Notes: generated by a model not told the origin, from the letters alone. A DNA stretch of 64,000 bases from Chromobacterium sp. ATCC 53434 (GCF_002848345.1 NZ_CP025429.1:1116001-1180000), one strand, 5' to 3'. Counted from the stretch's first letter, positions 1 through 9,652 are shown. Numbers and translations are program-made.

Positions 1-270
1 CCGCACGCGGCGGCGGTCCGCCAGCCGGGCCTGGCTGCGGCCCAGCGTTTGCGCCAGCTTGTCCCAGTCCACGCCGTCCCGTGCGCCGGACAGGATGCAG
101 GCGAAGATGTCGCCGTCCGCATCGATGATCAGCGTCGGCGCCGTCTGCGCCATCGCGATGCCGAAGTGGGCCGCGCCTTGCCGTGCCGAGCGCAGCGGCT
201 GCTGGTGTTGCAGCACCTCGCCGCCGTGGCGGGCCGCCAGCGCGGCGAAGGCTTCCGGATTCCATTTCAT
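1..270 (-). CDS. YbaK/EbsC-type aminoacyl-tRNA deacylase domain protein (partial, C-terminus off window)
   Basis: The first 90 codons are present and the frame runs off the left edge. The start ATG at 270 follows a GGGAGAG ribosome site. The translation shows the features of the YbaK / ProX-like fold, including TLIIDADGDIFACILSGA and a later RLADRRRV stretch. Members clear mischarged tRNAs (for example Cys-tRNAPro) in trans, or act as stand-alone editing domains. The start lies 17 bases after the stop of the LysE-family exporter gene, so the two are probably co-transcribed. The specificity cannot be read from this fragment. Confidence 0.7.
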   Translation of the reverse strand, partial: MKWNPEAFAALAARHGGEVLQHQQPLRSARQGAAHFGIAMAQTAPTLIIDADGDIFACILSGARDGVDWDKLAQTLGRSQARLADRRRVR

Positions 271-287
271 CACACTCTCCCGCATCG

Positions 288-911
288 TCACACCACCAGG
301 ATGCGCAGGCCCAGCAGCAGCATCAGCGCGCCGCCGCAGCCGTCTATCCATCGGCTCTTGCGATGCAGGCCGCGCAGGACCGGAGGATGTGAAATCAGCA
401 GCGTCAGCAGCGCGTACCAGCCGAAATCCAGTCCCATCGCGGTGCCGGTCAGCAGCGCCTGGCCGCTGGCCGGCATGTCGGCGGTGACGAACTGGCTGAG
501 CAGGGCGACGAACATCACCGCCAGGTGCGGGTTGGACAGCGACACGGCCAGGCCGGTGCGGGCGGCGCGCCAGGCCGAGGTCGGCGCGGCGGCGGCGGTT
601 TCGCCGCCGGCGGCCCGCGCCGGGCGGGACGCCGCGCGCAGGCCCTGCACGCCCAGCCAGACCAGGTAGGCCGCGCCGAGGCCGGAGATGATCTTGAACA
701 GCAGCGGATGCGCCGCCATCACCATCGCCAGCCCCTGGGCGGCGGCCAGCGCGTACAGGCCCACGCCCAGCGCGTGTCCCATCGCGGCGGCCAGGCCGCC
801 GGCGCGTCCGCCGCGGGCGGTCTGCTGCAACACCATCGCCAGGCTGGGGCCGGGCGACATCGCGCCCAGCATGCAGACGCCGGCGAATTGCAGCCAGGTG
901 GTCCAGGTCAT
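288..911 (-). CDS. LysE/RhtB-family amino-acid exporter
   Basis: A 207-residue inner-membrane protein with about six hydrophobic segments and the family N-terminal signature GAMSPGPSLAMVLQQTARGG. LysE/RhtB proteins export amino acids or their analogues (lysine, homoserine, threonine, leucine), but the substrate cannot be told from sequence. The start is set at 911 because GGAGAAAGCT lies directly before that ATG; the frame stays open for 33 more bases but has no ribosome site there. A LysR regulator gene lies just upstream on the same strand and the YbaK-like gene just downstream, so the three may form one unit. Confidence 0.85.
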   Translation of the reverse strand: MTWTTWLQFAGVCMLGAMSPGPSLAMVLQQTARGGRAGGLAAAMGHALGVGLYALAAAQGLAMVMAAHPLLFKIISGLGAAYLVWLGVQGLRAASRPARAAGGETAAAAPTSAWRAARTGLAVSLSNPHLAVMFVALLSQFVTADMPASGQALLTGTAMGLDFGWYALLTLLISHPPVLRGLHRKSRWIDGCGGALMLLLGLRILVV

Positions 912-993
912 AGCTTTCTCCTTGTTTGATGACAGTCCGGACAAAGTCTATGAGCTGGGCGCGGCCGGCAGAACCGCTATCGGCTGATAGCCG

Positions 994-1938
994 CTATGCG
1001 TCCCCCGCATACTTGCTGACGCCGTGGATCGAGTGGTACAGCACGTCGAAGACATGGCCGCGGAACCAGCGGTGCGCCGGGTCCTTGTCGGTCCGGCCGT
1101 GCCACAGCAGCCAGTAGCGGTAGGTGTAATCGATGAAGGGCATGGCTTTGGCGCGTACCGGGAACTGGCGCTGGAAGCGGACGGCCAGGTGTTCCGGCAG
1201 CGTCAGCAGCAGCCGGCTGCGGGAGACGATGCTCAAGGCCGACACGAAATAGGGCGTGGCGATGCGGACGCCGCGGCTCAGGCCCTGCCGGGCCAGCTGG
1301 ACATCGACGAAACCGTCCTTGTCGCTGGCGGAACTGACGCGCACATGCGGCCAGGCCAGATAGTCGTCCAGCGTCAGCGCCGGCTGCCGGCGCAGCGGGT
1401 GGTCGTCGGCCATCACGCACATCGGCTTGTCCTGGCCTAGCGACTTGCCGTAGATATTGTCCGGCACCTCGTCGGCGATGGTGGAAATCAGGTCTGCCGT
1501 TCCGTCCGACAGCATGTCGAAACGGCCCGCCTGCCAGGGCAGGAAGCGCAGGCCCATCGCCGGCGCCTGCGGCAGCACCCGGTCCAGGATGTCCGGCAGC
1601 ATGTATTCGGCCAGATAGTCGGAGCCGGCGAAGGAGAATTCCCGCTCGCAGGCGGACGGGTCGAATTGCGGCGGCTGGTACAGCTGCTCCACCTGCTCCA
1701 GCACCGTCTTCAGCCCCAGACGCAGTTCCTCGGCCCGTTCGGTCAGCACGAAACGCTGCCCCTCGCGCAGCAGCAGCGGGTCTTTGAACTGCGCGCGCAA
1801 CTGCACCAGGTGGCGGCTCATCGCCGACTGGGTCAGGCCCAGCCTGGCGGCCGAATGAGTCAGGTTCCGCGTTTCCAGCAGCGCTTCCAGCGAACGCAGC
1901 AGGTTCAGATTCAGGGGGAGGGACATGGGCGCATCCAT
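994..1938 (-). CDS. LysR-type transcriptional regulator
   Basis: 314 residues. The winged helix-turn-helix lies at about residues 9-66 (LNLLRSLEALLETRNLTHSA, then SAMSRHLVQLR), followed by an effector-binding domain of NodD/NahR-like type. The unusually strong LNLL..LEALLETRNLT start is typical of that subgroup. Two start codons are possible, 1938 (MDAPMS) and 1926 (MSLPLN); neither has a strong ribosome site. The gene lies upstream of the LysE-type exporter on the same strand, with 82 bases between. It may control that exporter, or the thiolase cluster that ends 200 bases upstream. The ligand is unknown. Confidence 0.85.
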   Translation of the reverse strand: MDAPMSLPLNLNLLRSLEALLETRNLTHSAARLGLTQSAMSRHLVQLRAQFKDPLLLREGQRFVLTERAEELRLGLKTVLEQVEQLYQPPQFDPSACEREFSFAGSDYLAEYMLPDILDRVLPQAPAMGLRFLPWQAGRFDMLSDGTADLISTIADEVPDNIYGKSLGQDKPMCVMADDHPLRRQPALTLDDYLAWPHVRVSSASDKDGFVDVQLARQGLSRGVRIATPYFVSALSIVSRSRLLLTLPEHLAVRFQRQFPVRAKAMPFIDYTYRYWLLWHGRTDKDPAHRWFRGHVFDVLYHSIHGVSKYAGDA

Positions 1939-2103
1939 TGCTTGCGGGAAACCCGCGGCCGGTTCGAATCCATCGATTGTCGATCGGGAACGGAATTTAT
2001 GGAACCCTTGCGCGGACGCGCGGCGTTGATGGCCAGGAGCGGAGATGGCGGGGAGGGAGATGTCCGGAACGGGCCCGGACGGGGAGAGCCTTCGCTGGAG
2101 AGC

Positions 2104-2134
2104 CGGCCCGGACCGCGGTGAAGCGGTCCGGGCC
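2104..2134 (-). terminator. GC-rich stem-loop after the thiolase gene
   Basis: GGCCCGGACCGC pairs with GCGGTCCGGGCC around a short loop, seven bases past the thiolase stop. No T-run follows on the minus strand, so it may be an mRNA 3' end stabiliser rather than a classic intrinsic terminator. The rest of the 202-base gap (1939-2140) shows no gene. Confidence 0.45.
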
Positions 2135-2140
2135 GCGCGC

Positions 2141-3343
<1,203 letters not shown>

Positions 3344-3354
3344 GGGGCTTCCTT

Positions 3355-4023
3355 TCAGTTCAGGCTGGCTTGCGGTTGCAACAGCGCGGACAGCAGATCG
3401 CGGGCGGCGTCGATCTCGTCGGCGCAGACGTGGTGAGGCATGCCCGGATAGGCGCGGAAATCGACATCGGCGCCGGCGCGGCGGAAGGCCTGGGCGGTGC
3501 TTTCGATGCGTTCCAGCGGCATCCAGCTGTCGCTGTCGCTGGTGCCGAAGAAGGCCGGAAAGTCCAGCGCCGCGGCCGGCGATTCCCAGGCCGCCTCATC
3601 GGGGCCGAACAGGCCGCCGGAGAAGGCGATCAGCCCGCCGATGGCGGCCGGACGGCGGTAGATGTATTCGGTGGCCAGGCAGGCGCCCTGGGAAAAGCCC
3701 ATCAGCACGATCTGGCGGTCGGCGAAGCCGTAGCCGCGCAATTCTTCTATGGTGGCGCTGACGCAGTCCAGCGCGTGGTCCAGCGACGGCTGGTTGCTGT
3801 CCACCGGGGCCATGAAGCTGTGCGGATACCAGGTGCGGTCCTTGGCGATCGGCAGGATGTAGGCGACATCGGCCAGGCCGATGGCTTCGCCGTTCTTGTA
3901 GGCTTCCTCGGCGCTCTGGCGGCGGCCGTGCAGCAGTACCACGGCCAGCTTGGCCTGGTTCAGCGGCGCGCCGTAGATTTCCAGGCCTTGTTCTTTGTGC
4001 GGGTTCGGATCGATTGCGCTCAT
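3355..4023 (-). CDS. alpha/beta hydrolase, phospholipase/carboxylesterase family
   Basis: 222 residues with an alpha/beta-hydrolase layout. The oxyanion region is VVLLHGRRQSAEE, the nucleophile Ser111 sits in GFSQG, an acid is likely in FFGTSDSDSWMP, and the histidine lies in GMPHHVC. No signal peptide is seen, so it acts in the cytoplasm. Proteins of this small esterase group hydrolyse esters or thioesters. It starts 24 bases after the BKACE stop and ends 11 bases before the thiolase start, so it belongs to that operon. It may remove CoA or an ester group from an intermediate of the route; this is inferred from position only. Confidence 0.8.
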   Translation of the reverse strand: MSAIDPNPHKEQGLEIYGAPLNQAKLAVVLLHGRRQSAEEAYKNGEAIGLADVAYILPIAKDRTWYPHSFMAPVDSNQPSLDHALDCVSATIEELRGYGFADRQIVLMGFSQGACLATEYIYRRPAAIGGLIAFSGGLFGPDEAAWESPAAALDFPAFFGTSDSDSWMPLERIESTAQAFRRAGADVDFRAYPGMPHHVCADEIDAARDLLSALLQPQASLN

Positions 4024-4047
4024 GACATCAGTCCTTGATGAAGGGTG

Positions 4048-4869
4048 TTAGTGAATGCCCAGAATCTGTTTGGCTTCGGACGGGGAGGCGATTTCGCGGC
4101 CGACTTCGCCGGCCAGTCGGACCAGGCGCTCCACCAACTGGGTGTTGTCGCGGGCCAGCTCGCCGTAGCGGTAATAGACGTTGTCTTCCAGGCCGGTGCG
4201 CACGTGGCCGCCCAGCAGCATGGTGTGCAGATTGATCGCCAGCTGATGCTTGCCTATGCCCAGGGCCGACCACACGCTGTCCTGCGGGATGCTTTCGACG
4301 AAGTGCAGCAGGTTCTTGCAGGTGGCCGCCGCGCCGCCCTGTATGCCCATGGCGAAGCTGAAGCACAGCGGACCGGTCAGATAGCCGTCTTCCTGAAGTT
4401 TCAGCGCCTCGCCGATGATGCCCTGGTGGTAGACCTCGATTTCCGGCTTGGCCCGGTATTCGCGGATGTCCAGCGCCAGCGCGCGGGCCAGGTCCGGCGG
4501 ATTGATGAAGGGCTTGCTGCCGTGGTTGACCGAGCCGCAGTTGAAGGAGGCGATGTCGGGGCGGAAGGACAGATGGTTCCAGGCCTCTTTCTTCTCCAGC
4601 TGCGGCGGCAGGTTCAGGCCGGAGGTGCTCAGGTTGATCAGGATGTCGCAGCGCTCGCGGATGAGACGGACGATTTCGCCATAGATGCCCGCGTCGTAGC
4701 TGGGCGTGCCGTCGGGATTTCGGGCATGGATGTGGACCACCGAGGCGCCGGCGTTCCAGCAGTCGTGGGCCGCCTGGGCGATCTCCTCCGGGGAGAACGG
4801 AACCGCCGGGTTTTTTTGCCGGCTGGTGATGCCGCCGTTGACGGCGGCGGTGATGATCAGTTTTTGCAT
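4048..4869 (-). CDS. beta-keto acid cleavage enzyme (BKACE, DUF849)
   Basis: 273 residues matching the DUF849/BKACE family (3-keto-5-aminohexanoate cleavage enzyme type). The N-terminus carries KLIITAAVNGGITSR and the zinc-binding pair His46/His48 in VVHIHARNPDG; SFNCGSVNHG and MLLGGHVRTGLEDN follow further on. BKACEs condense a beta-keto acid with acetyl-CoA and release acetoacetate plus a CoA thioester. Members act on 3-keto-5-aminohexanoate, dehydrocarnitine, beta-ketoadipate and others, and the substrate here is not readable. The neighbours (DMT transporter, hydrolase, PcaF-like thiolase, AraC regulator) suggest a dedicated catabolic operon for one imported compound. Confidence 0.88.
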   Translation of the reverse strand: MQKLIITAAVNGGITSRQKNPAVPFSPEEIAQAAHDCWNAGASVVHIHARNPDGTPSYDAGIYGEIVRLIRERCDILINLSTSGLNLPPQLEKKEAWNHLSFRPDIASFNCGSVNHGSKPFINPPDLARALALDIREYRAKPEIEVYHQGIIGEALKLQEDGYLTGPLCFSFAMGIQGGAAATCKNLLHFVESIPQDSVWSALGIGKHQLAINLHTMLLGGHVRTGLEDNVYYRYGELARDNTQLVERLVRLAGEVGREIASPSEAKQILGIH

Positions 4870-4920
4870 GATGGGAAGGCTCGGTTAAAAAAACGGGAAA
4901 AGCGGTAGCAACGGCGGCGC

Positions 4921-5850
4921 TCAGGCCTTGCCGTCGGCGGGCAGGGCGTGCGGCCGTCCGGCGGCGTCCGGGCGTTTGGACACCAGGTAGATGCCGATGC
5001 CGATCAGCACGCCGCCGGCCAGCTCGTGCAGCGACAGCGAGTAGCCGAAAGCGGCGAAGGAAATCAGCGTGGCGAATAGCGGCGACAGGAACAGGAAGCC
5101 GCTGGTGCGCACCGCGCCGCCCAGTTCCAGCGCCATGAACCACAGGGCCATGGCCCCGGTGGTGGCCGGCAGCGCCAGCCACAGGAAGGCGATCAGCGCC
5201 CGGTCGCCGTGCGGCAGCGCCGGCGCTTCGCCGACGGCCCAGGCCAGCAACGCCAGGAAGGCCGAACCGATCAGCATCTGCCAGAAGGTCAGCACCCAGA
5301 CGTTGATGGCGATGCGGCTGCTCTTGACCACCAGCGTCGAGGCGGCCCAGCAGGCCGCGCCGCACAGCACCAGCGCGTCGCCGGCGCCGAAACCGTCCAG
5401 CTTGTTGAGGCCTATGCACATGGCGACGCCGAAAAAGGCCAGCGCCAGGCCGACGGCAGCCAGTGGGTGGATTTTTTCTTTCAAGGCCAGCCGCGACATC
5501 AGCGCCACGATCAGCGGCGTGCACGCCATCAGGATGGCGGCCTTGGCCGGGGTGGTGCTGCGCAGGCCGATATTGAGAAAGCCCATCGATCCGGCGGTCT
5601 GCAGCAGGCCGATCAAGATCAGAATGCCCCAGGGGCGTCGCTGGGAAGCGGCATGCCGCCGATGGAGACGCTGCCACAACAGAATGGGAGCGATGCCGGC
5701 CGACGCCACCAGAAAGCGCGCCACGGCGGCCCATAGCGGCGGCATTTCCGACAGCACGATCTTGGAGGACGGGAAAGTGGAGCCGAACAGAAAGGTGGCG
5801 GCCAGAATCAGCAGCCAGTAGCGCTTGGCGTCGTAATGTTGCTTGGACAT
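4921..5850 (-). CDS. DMT-superfamily (EamA) transporter
   Basis: About 309 residues with two EamA repeats and about ten hydrophobic segments; the N-terminal repeat begins WLLILAATFLFGSTFPSSKI. EamA proteins move metabolites across the inner membrane, often outward, but direction and substrate vary. Two starts are possible: ATG 5850 (MSKQHYD) and ATG 5868 (MSGRLNM). Neither has a clear ribosome site; 5850 is preferred because the first membrane segment then starts at a normal distance. The gene heads the transporter-BKACE-hydrolase-thiolase run, with 51 bases to the BKACE start. Confidence 0.85.
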   Translation of the reverse strand: MSKQHYDAKRYWLLILAATFLFGSTFPSSKIVLSEMPPLWAAVARFLVASAGIAPILLWQRLHRRHAASQRRPWGILILIGLLQTAGSMGFLNIGLRSTTPAKAAILMACTPLIVALMSRLALKEKIHPLAAVGLALAFFGVAMCIGLNKLDGFGAGDALVLCGAACWAASTLVVKSSRIAINVWVLTFWQMLIGSAFLALLAWAVGEAPALPHGDRALIAFLWLALPATTGAMALWFMALELGGAVRTSGFLFLSPLFATLISFAAFGYSLSLHELAGGVLIGIGIYLVSKRPDAAGRPHALPADGKA

Positions 5851-6024
5851 GTTTAGCCGGCCAGACATCAGTTTCGATAGCTATTTATCATATTGAAACT
5901 GTTTGGTTCGGGCTTCTCGCAACTGGACAATTCCTTCTTCAAACCGGACAGAAATGTTGCACTGCGATGAAACGGCGGGAAGGCGGGGGGAAGAGGGGGC
6001 GGAGAGACGATGAAGGGGGAGCGG

Positions 6025-6049
6025 GCCCGGCCGGATCGGCCGGGCCGCG
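6025..6049 (-). terminator. stem-loop after the AraC-family gene
   Basis: GGCCCGGCCG and CGGCCGGGCC flank a three-base loop, just past the AraC stop at 6054. There is no T-run on the minus strand, so its termination strength is uncertain. The remaining gap to the DMT transporter start (5851-6024) is AT-richer around 5870-5900 and probably holds that gene's promoter. Confidence 0.4.
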
Positions 6050-6053
6050 GGCA

Positions 6054-6815
6054 TCAGGAGAAGTACTGGCTGGGCGTGGTGTTCATGATGCGGCGGAACA
6101 TCGAGGAGAAGGCGCCCGGCGTCTCATAGCCCAGGTCCGAGGCGATCAGGGTGACCGGCTCGCCGGCGCCCAGTCGTGGCAGCGCCGCCATCGCGCAGAC
6201 CTGTTGCCGCCAGTACAGATAGGATACGCCCAGTTCCTGCTGGAACAAGCGCGCGAGTGTGCGGCTGGACGCCCCGACCATCTCCGCCCATTCGTTCAGG
6301 CCGCGCTTGTCGCCGGGGGCCGCCAGGATGGCGGAGCATACCCGCTGCAAGCGCTGGTCGTTGAGCGGCGGCAGCGGCAGGGCCGCCTCGCTGGACCACT
6401 GGATCTCGTCGATCAGCAAGTCCAGCAGCCGGCCTTCTTTTTGATCGGTCGGCGGTATGCTGCTGGTGCGCATCAGGCGGATGATGATTTCCCGCATCAA
6501 CGGCGAAATGACGACGGCTTTCGGCGCATGCGGCAATTGCGCCAGATAGCGCGGGGACTGGATGTACAAGGTCCGCAGCGACACGGCGCCGCGCGCGCGC
6601 ATGCTGTGTTCCGTGTCGGGGGGCATCCAGATGCCGCGTTGCGGCGGCACCAGCCACAGGCCGGCGGCGGTGGAAAGCTCCATCACGCCGGCGACGGCGA
6701 AAATCAGCTGGCCTTCCCGGTGCCGGTGCGCGCCGATCAGGTGGCCGCTGGGAAAGTCTTTGGACATGGTCCATGCCGCAACATCCGGCAGGGCGGTGTT
6801 GGATTCTATTGCCAT
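6054..6815 (-). CDS. AraC-family transcriptional regulator with N-terminal cupin
   Basis: 253 residues from ATG 6815. An AraC-binding cupin domain lies near residues 20-110 (HRHREGQLIFAVAGVMEL, then GIWMPPDTEHSM). The two C-terminal helix-turn-helix motifs include NEWAEMVGASSRTLARLFQQ and VTLIASDLGYETPGAFSSMF. A 13-codon longer start exists at 6854, but it overlaps a TATTATAA stretch that looks like a promoter. The gene lies upstream of the DMT/BKACE operon in the same direction, so it is the likely regulator of that operon, sensing a small molecule through the cupin. Confidence 0.85.
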   Translation of the reverse strand: MAIESNTALPDVAAWTMSKDFPSGHLIGAHRHREGQLIFAVAGVMELSTAAGLWLVPPQRGIWMPPDTEHSMRARGAVSLRTLYIQSPRYLAQLPHAPKAVVISPLMREIIIRLMRTSSIPPTDQKEGRLLDLLIDEIQWSSEAALPLPPLNDQRLQRVCSAILAAPGDKRGLNEWAEMVGASSRTLARLFQQELGVSYLYWRQQVCAMAALPRLGAGEPVTLIASDLGYETPGAFSSMFRRIMNTTPSQYFS

Positions 6816-7044
6816 GTGTTTTTTCTGGTTTGAGGGTAGCCCGGTGTAATGCATTTATAATACTGCGCCGAACAAAATATTCCTATGGATTAAGCGGCTG
6901 CTTGTAGATGATTCTGCCAGCGCGCCGCGGACTTGGCGTCAAACGGCAAAGAGAGGGCTGAACAGGCCGAGGCCCGTCGATGCGGCCGCGCGTCGGCGGC
7001 AGCGGGCCGTTCGCCTGTCGCGACGGCGCCGCCATGCCCTCGGA

Positions 7045-8013
7045 TCAACGCGGCAGGCAACCCAGGCCGCGCAGCGTCGTCTCCACCGCCTCGTCCAGCG
7101 GCGTCAGCCATTCTCGCCCCTGAACCGCCAGCAGCCGGCGGTTGTCCATCCGCACCGGCCTGCGCCACAGATAGCGCATTTCCATCAGCTCGCGCAGCGT
7201 GGCGTTGAATGGCGCGATCAGCCGGATCATCCACCAGGGGAAGGCCGTCACCGTGGCGCTCAGGCCGTGCCTTTGCAGCACGCGGCGTATCGCCTGCGCC
7301 ATCTCGGTGCCGTCCCCGTCCCAATGGCCGCCGAGATGAAAGGTGGCGAACGGCTCCAGCGATTCGCGCCGCGCCAGCAGATCGACGATATTGCGCGCCA
7401 CGTCCGGCAGATAGGCCCATTGATGTCCGACGCCGGGCGCCGCCGGATTCTGGATGCGGCCGGGCGTCTTGCCGGGCTGGACCAGACCCTGCGAAAACCA
7501 GTTGTTGCCGGCGCGGGGGCCGAAGAAATCGCCGGCGCGGACGATCAGCGTCCGGCCGCCATCGGCCGCGTAGGCGCGCAGCCTGGCCTCCATTTCCACC
7601 CGTATCGCGCCTTTGCGCGTCAGCGGGCGCTGCGGGGCGTCCTCTGTGATGATGGGAAAGGCGTCCGGTCCGTAGTTGTACACCGTTCCCGGCAGCACGA
7701 CGGTCGCGCCCTGCTGCCGCGCCGCGGCTATCGTGTTGTCCAGCATAGGCAGCACCAGCTCGGCCCAGCGCCGGTAGCCCGGCGGGTTCACCGCGTGGAC
7801 GATGACCGCGCATCCCCGGGCCGCCCGTGCCACATCGTCGGGCCGCATCGCGTCGCCGCGCACCCAGGCTATGCCGTCGCGGGACTGTTCGGGCTGTTCC
7901 AGCGTGCGGACCAGGCCGCGGACACGCCAGCCCGCGTCGCGCAACTGGCGCGCCAGCTCGCCGCCGATGCCGCCCGCGGCCCCTATCACCAATATCTGTT
8001 GTTGCGTCGTCAT
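7045..8013 (-). CDS. NAD(P)-binding epimerase/NmrA-type oxidoreductase
   Basis: 322 residues. The dinucleotide-binding motif is at the N-terminus (ILVIGAAGGIGGELARQL), followed by PGTVYNYGPDAFP and RAGDFFGP, as in extended or atypical short-chain dehydrogenases and NmrA-like proteins. The usual YxxxK catalytic pair is only partly recognisable, so it may be a sugar-type epimerase, a reductase or a redox sensor. The start at 8013 follows AGGAG. It is transcribed divergently from the LysR gene at 8110 with 96 bases between, a usual LysR/target arrangement. The 229-base stretch before it (6816-7044) shows no convincing gene. Confidence 0.75.
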   Translation of the reverse strand: MTTQQQILVIGAAGGIGGELARQLRDAGWRVRGLVRTLEQPEQSRDGIAWVRGDAMRPDDVARAARGCAVIVHAVNPPGYRRWAELVLPMLDNTIAAARQQGATVVLPGTVYNYGPDAFPIITEDAPQRPLTRKGAIRVEMEARLRAYAADGGRTLIVRAGDFFGPRAGNNWFSQGLVQPGKTPGRIQNPAAPGVGHQWAYLPDVARNIVDLLARRESLEPFATFHLGGHWDGDGTEMAQAIRRVLQRHGLSATVTAFPWWMIRLIAPFNATLRELMEMRYLWRRPVRMDNRRLLAVQGREWLTPLDEAVETTLRGLGCLPR

Positions 8014-8074
8014 GATCGTGCTCCTCTTCCGTTTGCGATGAGCCAATCTTATGGCGCTTCGAATCAATACGGAA

Positions 8075-8104
8075 TTGACTAAAACAGCAGAGTATCAATA
8101 CATT
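8075..8104 (+). promoter_or_regulatory. possible sigma-70 promoter of the LysR gene
   Basis: TTGACT at 8075-8080 and TACATT at 8099-8104 are 18 bases apart and end five bases before the LysR start at 8110. The region is AT-rich compared with the flanking genes. If the start codon is correct, the leader would be very short and possibly leaderless; no ribosome site is seen before ATG 8110. Confidence 0.3.
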
Positions 8105-8109
8105 TATGT

Positions 8110-8997
8110 ATGGATACGACGATAGACTGGCAGCTATACCGCTCCTTTCTCGCGGTGCTGCGCGAGGGCTCGCTGTCGGCGGCGGCGCGCGCGCTGGGCC
8201 TGGCGCAGCCCACTCTGGGCAGACACGTAGACGCGCTGGAGGCCGCGCTGGGCGTTTCGCTGTTCACCCGCTGGCAGGGCGGCTTGTTGCCGACCGACTC
8301 GGCCCGGGAGCTGAGCCGCTATGCCGAGGCGATGGCCAGCAACGCGGCGGCGCTGGAGCGCATGGCGTCCGGCCTGGGCAATGCGCCTGGCGGCGTGGTC
8401 AGAGTCACCGCCAGCGAAGTGGTGGGGGTGGAGGCGCTGCCGGCGATACTGGCCGAATTGCGTCTGAATCATCCAGGCATCGAGGTGGAGTTGGTGTTGA
8501 GCAACCGCACGCAGGACCTGCTGCAGCGCGAGGCCGATATCGCGGTGCGAATGGTGCGTCCGCAGCAGGCGCAGTTGATCGCCCGCTCGATAGGCAATAT
8601 CGACATCGGCCTGCACGCGACGCCGGCCTATCTCGCGGCGCGCGGCGAGCCGGCCGCGCCGGCGCAGCTGGACGGCCACAGCCTGATAGGCTTCGACCGG
8701 CCCAGCGCCTTTGTGCGGGAGGCGGCCAAGCGGATGCCGGCCCTGAGCCGGGAGAGATTCGGCCTGCGCAGCGACAGCGACCTGGCCCAGCTCGCGCTAT
8801 TGCGGGCCGGCGCCGGCATCGGCTTCTGCCAGCGGCCGTTGGCGCGGCGCTACGGCCTGAGCTGGGTGCTGCCCGAGCACTATCGCCTGTCGATGGATAC
8901 CTGGGTCACCATGCACGAAGACCTGCGCCACAATCCGGCCTGCAAGGCGGTGTTCGACGCCCTGGTCGACGGCATGCGGCGTTACGCCGGCGTTTAG
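8110..8997 (+). CDS. LysR-type transcriptional regulator
   Basis: 295 residues. The N-terminal helix-turn-helix domain carries SAAARALGLAQPTLGRHVDA at about residues 22-41. The effector domain is of the short LysR type, with GVVRVTASEVVG at its start. The stop codon TAG overlaps the left end of a palindromic element (8996-9160). It is divergent from the NmrA-like oxidoreductase, its most likely target. The inducer is unknown. Confidence 0.85.
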   Translation: MDTTIDWQLYRSFLAVLREGSLSAAARALGLAQPTLGRHVDALEAALGVSLFTRWQGGLLPTDSARELSRYAEAMASNAAALERMASGLGNAPGGVVRVTASEVVGVEALPAILAELRLNHPGIEVELVLSNRTQDLLQREADIAVRMVRPQQAQLIARSIGNIDIGLHATPAYLAARGEPAAPAQLDGHSLIGFDRPSAFVREAAKRMPALSRERFGLRSDSDLAQLALLRAGAGIGFCQRPLARRYGLSWVLPEHYRLSMDTWVTMHEDLRHNPACKAVFDALVDGMRRYAGV

Positions 8998-9160
8998 AGT
9001 CTGTTCAAAGTCTTTTTGTGAGCGTACCGGAGACGTTTTCTGCCGGCGCATGGCTTTGTCAAACGTCCCTTGCAGTGGGCGACACTGCCGCGGGCCGTTT
9101 TTCGTGCCCCGCATCCGGCAGAATACCGTCGATGCCGCAAAAAGATCGTAAACAGGCTCT
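8996..9160. repeat. MITE-like imperfect palindrome between convergent genes
   Basis: The ends read AGAGTCTGTT...CTTTTT on the left and, on the opposite strand, AGAGCCTGTT...CTTTTT on the right. Further inside, TTCTGCCGG appears in both arms in inverted orientation. The arms therefore match over more than 50 bases with small gaps, and the whole element is about 165 bp. It contains no gene. It fills the whole space between the convergent LysR and MarR genes, whose stop codons lie at its two tips, and could act as a two-way terminator. It resembles a non-autonomous transposable element; no clear target duplication is visible. Confidence 0.6.
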
Positions 9161-9615
9161 TAGACCAGCGGCTCCGAGTTCTCGTAAAGGCGAACGAGGA
9201 GATTTCTCAACAGCTCGGCCTCCTCGATGGTGAAGCGGGTCAGCGCGACCTTTTCATAGCGTTTCGCCAGCGGCACGATTTCCCGGGTCAGATTCGCGCC
9301 TTCGTCGCTGAGCCGGAGGCGGATCGCCCTGCCGTCCTGCTCGTTTTTCTCCCGGCAGACCAGTCCCTGCCGCACCAGCCGGTCGACTATCCGCGAAAGC
9401 GTCGAGGTGTCCACGGCCGCGTGCACGACCAGTTCCGAAAGGCTCTGATGCGGCTTGTGTCCCAGCGAGGCGCAGACGCGCCATTCGTTGAGGCTGAGTC
9501 CGAACGGCTTCAGCGCCTTGGTGAAAGCCTGTCCCATCCGGGCGCCGGCCCGGGCGACGAGATACGGAACGGCTTGTTCCAGGTCATGGCTGATGGCCGG
9601 GGCAGGTGTCGACAT
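9160..9615 (-). CDS. MarR-family regulator, likely repressor of the gamma-resorcylate genes
   Basis: 151 residues with the MarR winged helix. The recognition region is SELVVHAAVDTSTLSRIVDR at about residues 59-78, and the wing contains EKNEQDGRAIRLRLSDEG. MarR proteins are usually dimeric repressors that bind palindromes and are released by phenolic ligands. Its own promoter holds TATTTG-N6-CAAATT at 9634-9651, and the same motif occurs twice in the divergent promoter region of the catabolic genes at 14299-14349. The gene follows the hydroxyquinol dioxygenase by 92 bases. Its role as repressor of the pathway is inferred from this shared motif. Confidence 0.85.
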   Translation of the reverse strand: MSTPAPAISHDLEQAVPYLVARAGARMGQAFTKALKPFGLSLNEWRVCASLGHKPHQSLSELVVHAAVDTSTLSRIVDRLVRQGLVCREKNEQDGRAIRLRLSDEGANLTREIVPLAKRYEKVALTRFTIEEAELLRNLLVRLYENSEPLV

Positions 9616-9632
9616 CCGCTCGCTCGCGTCAG

Positions 9633-9652
9633 ATATTTGAATCTACAAATTA
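9633..9652. promoter_or_regulatory. putative MarR operator (autoregulatory)
   Basis: TATTTG-AATCTA-CAAATTA, an inverted repeat with a six-base spacer, lies 18 bases before the marR start codon. It has the same architecture and spacing as the two copies at 14298-14350. A weaker CATTTG half-site follows at 9668. A dimeric MarR protein binding here would block its own transcription. Confidence 0.6.

Noticed and set aside
973..988. Small hairpin GCTATC-GGCT-GATAGC after the LysR gene as a terminator
   Set aside because: The six-pair stem has no T-run on the relevant strand, so there is too little to call it.
4028..5734. A 568-codon minus-strand frame running through the DMT transporter and BKACE genes
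   Set aside because: It overlaps two well-supported genes in another frame and shows only Arg/Pro/Gly-rich sequence.
6890..8098. A long minus-strand frame overlapping the NAD(P)-binding oxidoreductase gene
   Set aside because: The frame at 7045-8013 has a dinucleotide-binding motif and a clear ribosome site; the longer frame is Arg-rich without motifs.
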